DNA of 64,000 nt from Carallia brachiata (lineage: Eukaryota > Streptophyta > Magnoliopsida > Malpighiales > Rhizophoraceae), in the NCBI GenBank assembly GCA_021464245.1, contig JADCRB010000037.1, positions 1,876,056 to 1,940,055 on the forward strand, read 5' to 3'. The first letter of the stretch is position 1. Each line of letters opens with the position of its first letter. Below are positions 49,889-61,678 of this stretch, piece by piece. Position numbers and translations under genes: made by a program. The notes beneath the pieces were generated by a model, which saw only the letters and a program-made list of their open reading frames with translations, did no database searches and had not been told where the DNA came from.

Positions 49889-51995
49889 TATACATGCAAT
49901 TAATATTGTTTCCGTTGCATGAACTCTAGCTATAAGACAGCTTTGCTCTAATACAAGATTTTCAATACGAATTAATTTTTCTGTTTCTTGTTTGAATTTA
50001 GAGATTGTGGCTTCAATTCTTCTTGCATTGATGGTATACTTCCATAGGATCATTGGATTCAATTATCTAATATTCAAGAACTTTGTTTATCTTAATGTAA
50101 ATTGGTTATGATTGCGGTATTCAGTTGATTAGCTTCTGATCCCTTACTGTTGTCATTGGAAGTTACATTTATGCATGATTCATCTTGCAGGAGTTGCTTC
50201 AGTTGGAAGAAGATGTAAAGCTGTTAGAAGAGATGTACCCTCAAGGAGAAAAGGTCACTTTCTGCCTAAATGCTCGGAACAGTTTGTTTTCATTCTTTCT
50301 CTTATTATGTTGACATTTGTGGCCGGCATTTTCAGGCTGAGACAACATGGGCACTGACTGTTCTTGGGTACATAGCAAAACTTGTGTTGGGAATCCTGGG
50401 GTAAGTAGTGGCACAGCAATCTAAGTTTTATGTTAAAGGCTAGGTTTAGTCCGAGGAATGGTTTATGCTCTGGATATTAAGAGCAGTGACACCTCTTTGA
50501 GTTACCTTTGAATTTGTTTATTTTCTATGCACTTAATGAAGAGGGCAGTCAACACAACTTTTACATTAGGAACTATGTCCGTATCAAGAGGGAGTATGCC
50601 GGATTCACAATTGCTACACTTTGATCAGCTGCTTGAAAACTAAGCAATTTTGGTGTATAGATACAAAGCAGTTAGTGTTTTTGACCTGTGTGTTGAACAT
50701 GGAGTCATTGACAGTAGCCGGTTAAATAAAGGGAACTTGTCAGGCGTTTTCTTTCTCTAGTATAGGTAAGGACAGAGGTCATAAGTATCTACTTGCCAAT
50801 CATTTTTTATGACAGATTTGCTGCTTGTTTGCTAGGTTGATAGTTTCAGTGGCTTGGGTTGCTCACATCATATATCTGTTGATTGACCCACCTCTTTCTC
50901 CTTTCCTGAATGAGGTTTTCATCAAGTTGGATAGTGTATGGGGTAAGTTCCTATATTTTTGGTCTTTCTGTCCCGTCTTTCTTTTGTTGTCCCCTTAACT
51001 TGAAGGATCTTATTTCTGGAGATGTATTCTGCTACCTTGCCAGGGCTTCTGGGTACTGTAGCATTTGCGTTCTTCTGCTTCTATCTTCTACTTGCAGTTA
51101 TAGCCGGTGCAATGATGCTGGGTCTCAGATTAGTTTTCATTACCATTCATCCAATGAAGTAATATATCTTGTTATGTTGTGTATTTTGGTGTATGCAGTC
51201 ATTTGTGCTTAGACATTATTGCAGTGATAAGTCAATTCTAACTCTGTGAAATTGTTGTATAGGTGGGGAGCTACTCTAATGAACTCATTTCTTTTCAATG
51301 TGGGACTGATTCTCCTATGCTCCATTAGGTTGGCATCGTTGATCGTGGAACTTCCTGATTTTCCATATAATCTGTTTGTCTAAACTAACAAGTGGTTATG
51401 CTGTAATTATCTGAATGCAATGCTTAAAGATATGAGGCTGTGTGATGATGATCTTATTATTATTATTATTATTTTGGTTTACTGATGATCTTATTATTAA
51501 CTGTACCATATCAATATATCATCACTGTTACCATAATAAGAATGATGACAGGTCTTTTTGAAATTTCAGTGTGATACAGTTCTGTGCTACAGCATTCGGC
51601 TACTATGCTCAAGCCACTGCAGCACAAGAAATTTTTGGCCACACATTGCAGTCTCTTCGGGGAATTAAATATTTGTACAAGTGAGTTGTCATATGATATA
51701 TAATTGGTTTTGCCTTCATCTATTCTGCCTTAGGCACAGAAGCTCTGCTAATCTCATTGGACATTATTTAATTTATTGCAGGTATAATGTGTTCCAAATT
51801 GCATTTGTTGCTTTAGCGGGTTTGACTTTTGTGTATTATGTTGCCTTTGTAAGTTTTCAAATGTGGTTTTTGTTGTAATTATTGTTACTCGTATTCTCAT
51901 TGCTTGTGGCATAAATCAAACGTTGACCTTTGTTGGGAACTTGTTAGGGATGGAGAAGGAAGAAACCCAGTGGCAGGTTCCAACTTTCCAGCTAG
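47760..51995 (+). CDS. LMBR1-like multipass membrane protein
   Basis: Fourteen exons: 47760-48109, 48213-48298, 48702-48817, 49013-49123, 49430-49528, 49635-49757, 50191-50253, 50336-50400, 50836-50942, 51044-51158, 51263-51328, 51570-51680, 51782-51848 and 51948-51995. Total 1527 bases, 508 residues, unbroken. Clear membrane segments include [80 protein letters not shown] and [16 protein letters not shown] cytosolic, lysine-rich, coiled-coil-like loop ([32 protein letters not shown]) sits in the middle. This is the LMBR1/LMBD1 family; the animal members act as lipocalin receptors or in lysosomal cobalamin export, but the plant role is not known to me. The exon 1 donor is GACAA/GTTCGT, chosen because it restores [13 protein letters not shown]. 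The ATG at 47760 is used; the frame upstream has no in-frame ATG. Confidence 0.92.
49849..49880. repeat. (TA)n microsatellite with CA tail
   Basis: About 16 TA repeats followed by CACACACA, in intron 6 of the LMBR1-like gene. It is likely to be polymorphic. Confidence 0.9.
51446..51499 (-). repeat. Micro-insertion with 17-bp direct repeats
   Basis: TGATGATCTTATTATTA at 51446-51462 recurs exactly at 51483-51499. The 20 bases between are TTATTATTATTTTGGTTTAC. It lies in intron 11 of the LMBR1-like gene. The TTA array makes slippage a real alternative here. Confidence 0.5.
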
Positions 51996-53380
51996 GGCAT
52001 GTTTTTGATGGTTCATGCACTCACCTAGAGCCCTTAGAAGCACTATCTGTGCCATATATTTCAGAGAAATATTCTTACGTGGATTTCTATTGCATAGTTT
52101 GGCTTATGTTGAAGGTGTAGAGAAGTACGCAGGCATCATTCTCGCAAATTGTTTGCTGCAATGGAGGTGGAATATTGGTGAGTGCTGCTGATGTCTTATT
52201 TCTCCTTTTTGTATGTAATATTCTTTGTTTGGTTGATGTTATATACTGGCTTGAGCATGTATGAGTTTGAGATATATTTATGCACACGTGGGAGATCAGT
52301 TGTAGAACCTACCTTGAAGTAATAGAGACTTTGAGAACAAAAGATCTTTACAGTCATTTGACTAATGCTGATGCATTTGTTTCATCCTTGAGTTAGTATA
52401 CGCACTGATAAATAATTTTGGGAATTTGCCACAAAGTTCCCTGTGTAATTTACAATTGAGATTAGCTAATTATTGGCTACTTTGGACGTTAAAGGTTTGA
52501 TCACAGAGAGGGGCCTAAATTTCAAGGCTGAAGACTACATTGGCAATGGTTAATTGTACTGTGTGGATTTACAGTTTGTTTCTTGCGACATTAAACTCTA
52601 GTGCCAAACACTTTTTTAGGCACCTTTAACTTCGTATCCTTTAGGTTGAGGTTGTGAGTTACATAACACGATGTGTCTTCTTCATTTCTCACAAATTTCA
52701 CATATTTGAAGAGGTTTTGAACACGAGGCCTCCAGATGCATGTCTAGACTTTTCACCACAAGGTGTTTCCCTTCAAATTTTTGGATCTACTTAGAGGCTT
52801 ATTTGATCTACATGACAGGAGGTAGTTTCTGTTTCTAATCAATTTTGCACCTTAATCTGGAAGATAGTGTTACGTTCTTTAACTACTAGGTACTACTATC
52901 CTTCGGAACAAAATTCAATTAATGAGTTACTAATATGTTGATTAGTATGCAAGTGGACTCTGATGAAATAGACGGTTTCTTCTTTGTAAAGGACCAATTA
53001 CTTCTCAATTCCCATTGTTTACTTCAGTTTCTATGTTTAGCCAAAAAAAAAAAAAAAAAAGGATATCTTGCTAATTGGAGTTGGGGTTCATGCACTGGCA
53101 AAGGATTGTTCTTGCGTAATATTGGAGGCGCAAACCTTTTCCTTACAGGAAAATTTTCGTAGATGTTCATACCATTTATCAAAAAGAAAAGAAAAAAAAG
53201 AAGAAGAATGATCAAACCTTTAATAATGTCTTATTTAAAAGGAATAATTGTATTTTATGCTATGTATTTAGTTATCGGTAGCAAATCACAAATGCAGAAT
53301 TTTACAGATTGTAGCATAGAAAAGATAACAATTTATACCATCCGTTAAGTATCTATAAACTAAAATTTGAAAATATTGGA

Positions 53381-53425
53381 AATTGTCACTATAATGTTTT
53401 TTTGGCTAATTGTCATTATAATGTT
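53381..53425 (-). repeat. Micro-insertion with 18-bp direct repeats
   Basis: AATTGTCACTATAATGTT (53381-53398) recurs at 53408-53425 with one change (C to T). Between them are the 9 bases TTTTTGGCT. On the minus strand this is AGCC followed by As; the same AGCC-plus-poly(A) junction occurs near 18119-18133 and 60207-60224. Confidence 0.65.
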
Positions 53426-54087
53426 ACGAACAAACCAAATGTCCCTGCTATTCTAATAAGTTGATCTAACAGTGTTCTCTATGCTTCTCTCACATATAAA
53501 TTTTTGCCTTTCTTAATCTCTTTCCAACCTTTCTTATGGCTCAATTTGGTCTACAAATTTAAATTTGTGTCAGCAAACGGACCCCAAGTTGGTCTCCACG
53601 TGTATTTGATAACTTGACGTTAACAACGTGAAGGACAGCTATCGCCCATGCTAACTTTCTATACATGTTTCAGTTGGTAATTAAGTTATTATTTTGTCAT
53701 TGGACAGTATAAAGTACTCCTTTTGTCTTCATTTGTGCAAATGCGCATTAAAAGGTTGGGTTTTACTGCATACTCCGAGGTGCACCAACGAGTGGTACAC
53801 CGAAGGAGTAAAGAAATATTTTTTGTTTTTTTTAGGCAGATGCAGGCCCCGTGGGTGCCTTTACTTGTGGAAAGTATCATTCCTCTCATCCTGACGTTGT
53901 CTTCTTCCAATTATTTTTCCAAAAGTCGGTCGCACGACAAAAATTTGTCATTTCATGCTCAGTGGAATCGATATTTATGTGTATCTCAGTGGCATGTAAG
54001 TCGTCCTAAAATCCAATGAGACAAAGACTAGGTTATTAGTTGATGAATAGGTAAATGACATTTAATATTTTAATAATATTTTTTTAA

Positions 54088-54240
54088 GCGGCAGTTTAAT
54101 GCTTAGAATCTAAATATTTATTTTAAAAGTTTGAATTTAAATTATAAGAAGGGAATGATGAGATTTATGAGAGAGAAAAGTTATCCTAATTGTATAGTTT
54201 ATAATTTAATAGGCTTCCAGTGAATCAGAAAAAAAAAAAA
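54088..54240 (+). repeat. SINE-like interspersed repeat, copy 2
   Basis: Aligns with 12866-13010: AAATATTTATTTTAAAAG, then AAGAAGGGAATGATGAGATT, an end of CAGTGAATC and a poly(A) tail of about 12. No convincing A or B box survives. Confidence 0.45.
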
Positions 54241-54524
54241 TTTTTTTCTTTAATATAATGTAAGTAAATATCTTATAATCATAAAATTAAAGATACACTT
54301 ATTGCTTCAAATTTTATAATAAATTGATAATTTTAATGTAAATTATTAATGTTGTGAGATATTATAAATAAAAAAAATTTCCGGCTGAATTAAAAATTTT
54401 ATGAAATGTAAAGAAGCTTTTTAGAACGTAGATTTGTTCTAAGATCTCTTTAAAGGGGAGGCAGTTTTTTTTTTTTTTAATTCTTCCAACAATTGTTCCT
54501 CCGAACATATACTTTTTTCCAAAT

Positions 54525-56691
54525 CTACATGTCACTGTAAAAATCATACTCCGAGATGTTCACACTCTTTCCCGCACGACTCACTGGATCATAAGGTGAA
54601 CCATCTGAAAATTCTGTAGCCATATCCTTCCAGTACAGACTTGGTTTCCAGTCAGCCTCTTTAATTACCTTCACGATCTCTTTTATCACTATCTTGCTGC
54701 CTTCAGCCGAAAGGTGGATCCCATCACTGTCAAAAAAAAAAAAAAAAAAAAAAAAGGATCTTATGAGCTCAACAGCATTAAAAATTTCAATCAAAGACAC
54801 TTCAGGAATTAACAATTTAAATCTTTATTTTTTGAAATCTCAAAGTTAATTGTGCATATAAAGTATAAGATTTATATAAATAATGAGAAATACTATTATG
54901 TAACTCGTGACACAATGAATTTATTAATGAAAAAAAAAAAGGTGTCAGACAGAGATGGGACAATTTTAATTACGTGAAACAAACATTCTTCCAGTCGTCC
55001 CTCTGCTGCAATGCTGTCCAGAGATCGATGGCTTTCAGGTTCAACTCACGGCAAACCTCCAAACAAGCTTCTGAGTATGTTCTGCATGTCTCATTTGTTC
55101 GAACTAGGTCATTCAAATCGCTGTTGAAACACAAATGCTCCATTAGGACCAATTAACGTGATCTGCTAGCTAGTAATTGTTTCTTTTTTTTTTTTTTTAA
55201 AGTTGGTGGTATACAGAGACGACAAGATTACAAAATTAATTACTTTCGGTTTTCACGAATCTGCTCCTCGTTCACTGGAGGAGCACTAAGAAAGATAACC
55301 CGAATCTTCTCTGAAAGGCTCTGCCAACATTCAAAAAGTGACGTGCCATTAATAATGATAACAATAACAACAAAAAAATTTTGCGACCAATGAAACATTA
55401 AAAATATAGTGACTAACAAAAGTTGCTGCATATGTCATGTTGTTTAATGGATTGTTAATTTGATTTATTTTGTTAAATGAGTATAATATTTATAATTTTA
55501 TATTATATAATAAATAAAATTTACTTAAAATAAAAAATATATTTGTATGATGTAAAATTATAAGTCAATTATACTAAAAAAAAAGTGAATAAGGTTTGTA
55601 TTATACACTTATTACGTATAAACGACCGTAAAAGAGAGAGTAAAAGTAACTATCCTTAACAAAATCCTTGATATATTGTATCCGGTATTTATGAAATTCA
55701 CTAAAAATAATGAATTAAATGTGCTAAAAGATTAGGAAATGGGGGATATAGACCTAGTTCTTGGGCAAGAAGCTAGAAGTATAAATAAATCTGTGTAATT
55801 AAGTATAGCGTACTGTTATAGTCCCTACCTTCAAGATTCAATTACCTTGAGATATTCAGCAATCTTTCTTATATTATCGATATATTCGGGGAGTGGTACA
55901 TGAGGACCCAAGCCACTTGGGTGAGGGTGCACTGCATCGTTACCCCCAAAATAGACTATAACAAGTACAGGTTGCACCGGAGCGTCCTGAAATTTACGGT
56001 AGATGCATAGCAATCACGTCATCATTCTCCATCTAATCATAAACTTTCTCTCATTTGTTCAAATGAATTTGTAGCATCTAATTCGAAAATTCCAGTTTTT
56101 TTTTTTTGAATGTATAAAAATTCAAGTACTTAATCGTTAAATTAAAAAAAAATGGTTTAAATTACTGTTACTGCTAACTGCTGAATGGACCAAATAAAAA
56201 TGGGTCTAAAAGTTTTTGCAAGAGAAGCCAAGTGTATGCTACCACCTTCGGAAAAACTTCATCGAGAACCTGCAGAGCACGCCTAGAGTTCCAACCTGAG
56301 TATCCCCGCAACAATACATCCGCCTGAGGCCACCAAACTCTATGAATTAGATATATTTTCAATTTGTAATACCAAACATTCAATGGAGAACATCTTCCAT
56401 GACAGATAAAGATGAAATTGCTTTCATCACCTGTTGTTATTCGACTATTATCACAAACCAATTACAGTTTTAGCCTAGAAAAAATTCCTGTCTTTCTTTC
56501 TCTGACATGTGGGGGGGGGGGGGATGATAAAAATGAATTTGACCCACAAAACAGGAAGAAAAAAGGAGGGCATTACTCACCTTGCGGCCATAGATATCAG
56601 CAAGAGTGGCACCCCATCCCTGGTTCCTGAAGCTGAATTGAACAATTGAAGAGCCAAACAGTACAATCTGTGGTCTGCCTGGCCCTACCAT
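54525..56691 (-). CDS. GDSL/SGNH-type esterase (CPRD49-like)
   Basis: Six exons on the minus strand: 56691-56581, 56323-56246, 55986-55846, 55320-55244, 55120-54974 and 54726-54525. They give 251 residues, close to the ~256 recalled for Arabidopsis CPRD49. SGNH blocks are in order: the nucleophile Ser in IVLFGSSIVQFSF (block I), Gly in YSGWNSRRAL (II), Asn in FGGNDAVHPHPSG (III) and the Asp/His pair in DGIHLSAEG (V). No signal peptide is visible, so it is probably cytosolic, unlike the larger secreted plant GDSL lipases. It resembles isoamyl-acetate-hydrolysing esterases; the natural substrate is unknown. The frame and all splice phases are intact. Intron 1 holds a run of 13 Gs (56511-56523), and the last intron starts exon 6 just after about 22 Ts (minus strand). 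Confidence 0.9.
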
Positions 56692-59666
56692 CTTATCTCT
56701 TTCTTTCCTTTCGTCCCTCTGTATGTCTGTATGCAGAACTCCCTACTTGCTTTAAAATCCCATTTCATTCCACTACCTATTAAAGGGTAATGTTACAGTT
56801 ACAGCAACAGAATTTTTTTTAGGCAAATTTATGAATTTTACCTACCATCTTCTGGCTTTCAAAGAATTTTACCTACAACGTTTTTTTGTTTTGAATTTCA
56901 CCCTCAACGTTTTTTCCGTCAATTTTTTTTGTCTTTTTCCGTTAGTTGACCATTAAGTATGATACGTGACAGTCCAATCAGTGATAAATCATTCTATTTA
57001 TAGCTCACATTAACAATATGTCATTACCTTAGAGTTGATAATCTGTTTCTTATGACTTTTTTTTTAATCTCTTTCTTTCAATTATATAAAAATATTAAAT
57101 ATATCGCTAATTGGACTGCCATGTATCATAAAAAAATTTTGTGAGTGAAATTCTTAAAAAGATGGTAAGTGAAATTCATAGATTTGCCTTTTTTTTAATA
57201 CACATTTATTAAAATATTAAATTTTTTGTATTATTGTAGAAATTTTTTTTGAAGGATTTTTTTTTTTTTTCTGCAACTATCTATACTTATACTTTAAAGT
57301 AATTCTCATCTTAATCTAAATTTAAATTTATAAAAAAATAAAAAAAATTATTTATTACTTCGGTGCACCTACATAGCAAGGTCCCTATTTAAATGCCAAT
57401 CCCGTATACCGACACAAGTAGTCACATGATCATAGCTTGTTTGACCGTACTTGTCATTTATTTATTTATTTTAAATAATACACTAACAATTGTACATAAA
57501 TTTAATTTAATATTTTTTATTTAAATAAATTTTACTTAAAATTTTATTTTTATTTATATTTAAAATTAAATTAATTTCACTTATATTTTTAATGAGTTAA
57601 ATTATAAATCTCTCAATCATCTTGTGAGATCTTTTGTATTAGACTATATTTTTAAATTAGTAAAATTAAATTAATTTTATGTTAAATATAAATATAAAAA
57701 ATTTTAATATATAATAATAAGAAAGATTTATGAAATAGGGCCCCCACCTTGTTTTATACAGTGGTCGGTAGTTGGCAAGCATTATTCCTCATTTACTGCT
57801 CCTTTTCATCAATTTCATTAGAAATTTATTCGGGGTTTAATCTAATGCAAGCGATCGGCTTTTTTTTTTTAAATAAAAAATTATTGTGAATATATTAATT
57901 ATCAGATTTATAAATTAGAGTTAGAATGATTCTTATTTATCGTATTTTATTCAATTTCTCTTGAGAGACAAACTTATTATTCAAAATATTGTTGGCCTAA
58001 TAGACCTTCCTCTCTCTCGAACGAAGCATTAATAAATCGTAAATTTATATTCATATTTTAACATAATCTCATTTATCTAAAACGGACAATAAAAAAAATT
58101 TAAATTTAAATTATTATAAAAAAATATTTTAAATTATTATTAAATTACTATTTCTGAATAATAAACAAGTGGTCGCATTCGTGAACGGCACCTCGAGCGT
58201 TCGCATTTTTGGATTTTACTTCGGGTCGTGGTTATCTGCCACCTGAGCTTTTGACAGTTTTGTATGAAATAAAAAATTCCACACATTTCACATTTAAATT
58301 TATCCTTAATATTGGCGCAAAAAGAATCTTATCAGTGATGACTCCAAAGCAAAAGAGACCGGCACAATTCAGACCACTCGTAAAAAATAAAGCATGGTGA
58401 ATAGGGATGTTCGAAAAAATCGTTTAATTCATCAAAAATCATCTAATTCAAAATTTGTAAACTCGCTCTCGCTAAAATTGAGGAGAAAAAAGATGTGGTT
58501 TTTAAGTCTTTAAATCACCAAGAACGATTTAAAGATTTTAAAAACTTCAAAAAGTCGATTCAATCTGCCACCATCAAATAATCTTTAAAGATGTGTATGC
58601 CAGAAATAAAAACGATGTCGACACCTTGCAGACCTGTGGCTTGTTTTCTAACAATGACGTCATTTTTTAACTAAAAAAATAAATATTGTTACTCAGGAGA
58701 CGCTCCAGTTATTAAATTTCTATTATAGAGATCTTGAGTTCAAATCTTGGTAACGGAAGGATGAAATTTATGAAAGGAAAGAGTAGTACTAAAAAAGAGT
58801 TATCTTTATTTTATAACTCACGGTCAATGAATCTTCTAATGAACTAAAAAAACAAAATAAAATATTTCTCCAAAGTCACGGACCACGCGCAACAGATTTC
58901 TTATCGCCAACATGGGATCTTTGCGTCGCTCTTAAGCTTCTTCGCTCTTTAAAGGTCACAGATGCTTTTATTGTCTTTTCTTACCTTTTCCACTCTATAA
59001 CTAATACAAAGATTAAAATTTTGATTTTTTTTTATTTTTTTTCTTTAATTTATTAATTTAAGAAAATTTTCACATTAAAAAGGGAGAAAAATTGAAGCTT
59101 TCTGTTAACTTCGACTTTATTTTACATACATATAGAATATCAATAGATATAAATTATATGGCATCGCATTTTTTTACTTGATAATGAAAATTTTTGAACA
59201 AATTTAAATTTATATCGCCCCTAAATTATGGGAATTGAAAATCAATATGTAAGCCCCACTTATTAATTAACAATATCACGGAATATATATCTTTATAGTA
59301 CAATGAAATGGAAAATTCAAAGAGAATATAAAAAAACTTTTCGTTAGCATTACCCATTCTCCTTCCCATTTTTGTATTACCTGAAATTATGTAAATGATT
59401 TAAAAAATAATCAAAATACTATAAAAAAATATTAGAAATAGAAGAATTAAATAATTTACCGGTGGAAAAGAAATTATTGCAAAATTAATTGGAGTCCAAG
59501 AATATCTTCCCCCCATCAGACAAAACAATTCAAATGGCCCAAAATTTGGAAGTCTAGGCCCAGTAGGCCACAGAACTGGGCCTCGAGGACGCGACAATTC
59601 AATATGGAGCCTTTTTGACCCGAACCCAGTATTACCGGTTGAGTCCAACCGTGACCGCGAGAAAAC
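56692..59666. other. Intergenic between GDSL and methyltransferase genes
   Basis: The two genes are divergent, so both promoters lie here. The middle part is AT-rich with no gene. A SINE-like copy is at 58688-58856. The plus-strand frame at 58209-58400 is not recognised. Confidence 0.5.
58688..58856 (+). repeat. SINE-like interspersed repeat, copy 3
   Basis: Contains a B-box-like GAGTTCAAATCTTGG, then GGAAGGATGAAATTTATGA, and ends near AATGAA(C)T followed by As. It is the most diverged of the three copies. The B-box-like string suggests a tRNA-derived head. Confidence 0.4.
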
Positions 59667-61678
59667 ATGGACATCGCTCTCTTCTCTCCGTCATCGCTTT
59701 TCGTCGACGGCGGCGACGGCGGTGGCGCCTCCACTGGTATTAGCTCTGCCTTCGCTTTATTTTCTCATCGTTCTTCCTTTATTCTACCGCTTACTTCATG
59801 TTATCAAATTCAATCGACCTAAACTTCGCTCTTCTCTCTGTTGAAGACGAGGAAAAAAAGGAGGAGCCCCATCAGAGCTATGTGGAGAGGAGCCACAGCT
59901 TTCCTGGAATGGTAATTATTTTAGTGAGCTAAAAGAATTCATAGTTATTTGGGGGGGCTTATGGGTTTTGGGTTTTGGGTTTTTTCACGCAGGACTTGCT
60001 CGTCCGGGAGTTTTCTTTTCATCAATTCAACGCCAATTTGCTCTGGCCAGGGACATTTGCATTTGCGGAATGGCTGGTTCAGCACCGTTCGTTGGTACAA
60101 GGACGGCGTTGCATTGAATTGGGCAGGTACTATTTTCGTGTTCCCTTTATTCAATGGCTGATAAATTTTTGGGTAAAATAGATCAATTTTGAATTTTTTG
60201 TAATCCTTTTTTTTTTTTTTGGCTACTAGACATGGATATTATTTATTGAAGCTTCCTGATCGTGCATTATTTGTTATGCATTATTACTTTTTCGTATAGA
60301 TTTTGGCTTTGAGTCTCGGGTGTTTGTTTTGATGATGTGAAAATGCTTGTATTCAATGGCAGTGGTACTGGAGCTTTGGCCATTTTTCTCCGCAAATCAT
60401 TTCAACTTGACATTACGACATCGGATTATGATGATCAGGAAATCGAAGAAAACATTGCTCATAATTGCAGGTTGAATGGAATTGTGCCAGCCCTTCCACA
60501 TATACGGCGTGAGTTACCATTTGCTGCCTCCTATTTTTTATTTTGGCAATTGAGAAAAATCTTAGCGTGATCAATGCCTTAGGCTTACATTGAAAGGGAA
60601 ATGTATAACTCCAGTCATAATAGAAAATTCGTATCTTCTGTGGCTAATTGTATGCATCTGCTGCATATGCAATGTCGTTCTACTTCCTTTATGAGGACGC
60701 TGATATAGATTCAAGGAATGGTTTAAGTGATGTTCTTTGTTTTAAAGTTGAAATGTTTTTGGTTGTCATATATTTTGTCATGCTGCTATCTCAAAGTGGA
60801 TTATTTATTATGTCTCCAGATTCATGGGGAGACAGCTTCCCAACCGCCAATCCCGATTGGGACCTGGTTATTGCCAGTGATATTTTATTGTGTAAGTTTC
60901 TAATTTCTTAATATGTGAAAATTGCACCATACCTTCTGGAAAATATAAGCAACCCGTCTTGATTCTGGTTTACTTGGTTCCTTTAATTGAAAATTCTTCT
61001 CAAGCTAGAATAGCAAGTCTACGGTTCACTGGGATAGAAGGCAATGCCACCAGGAAATAATCATGTTTTTGACGTCTGTTGATGTCCATTTTCTTTTATG
61101 GCTAGTAGTCCGGCATCTACTGTGGTGGTGTAATTAAATATAATTACCATGTCTGATAGTTGCTAACTGATGCTCTGTTGAACATGGTTGCAATTGTTTA
61201 TACTAGATGTAAAAATTCAATTTGAGTTATTCTAACTCTTTCTTGTCTGTAATGTTGTAGATGTGAAACAGTACACAAACTTGATGCACACTCTTTGCTT
61301 TCTCCTCAAAAGTTACAAGAAAAATTATAAGCAAGCTTGTCCTCTCACCGAGAATGAACACATTGGAGGTACTTGTGGCTATGTGCCACTTCCACATAGC
61401 ATAAAGTAGAATATCATAATCACAATTTGCTGGTGGACAATGGTTAACTGATTTTTCTCGTCTTGCTTGCAGGAACCACCCACATGGGGTTGTCCAGGCC
61501 AGCATTTTTAATGAGTTGGAGACGCAGAATTGGAAAGGAGGATGAATCTCTGTTCTTCGCTGGTTGTGAGACTGCTGGGCTTGAAGTTGAACATCTTGGA
61601 TCACGCGTTTACTGCATTAAACCTGTAGACCAGCCATCAACAAACCAAACGAGGCAGAAGGTTGAATCTGGTAAATAG
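59667..61678 (+). CDS. METTL21-like SAM-dependent (lysine) methyltransferase
   Basis: Seven exons: 59667-59736, 59847-59911, 59993-60126, 60363-60508, 60820-60891, 61261-61368 and 61473-61678. They give 266 residues with consistent phases. Family marks are a W-P-G segment before the fold (ANLLWPGTFAFAEWL), SAM-binding motif I (CIELGSGTGALAIFL, rebuilt across exons 3 and 4), an acidic loop after strand 2 (TTSDYDDQEI) and WDLVIASDILLYVKQY, the (D/E)-x-x-Y-like region of the Methyltransf_16 group. Members methylate protein lysines (for example Hsp70-type or translation targets in animals); the plant substrate is unknown. Exon 2 begins after an unusual acceptor (GTTGAAG), so that boundary is less sure. 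The ATG gives a Gly/Asp-rich leader without a clear targeting signal. Confidence 0.88.

Larger units (their letters stand above)
51996..54524. other. Intergenic between LMBR1 and GDSL genes
   Basis: The first few hundred bases probably contain the LMBR1-like 3' UTR. No other gene is recognised. A poly(A) run lies at about 53042-53059, a micro-insertion at 53381-53425 and a SINE-like copy at 54088-54240. Confidence 0.5.
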
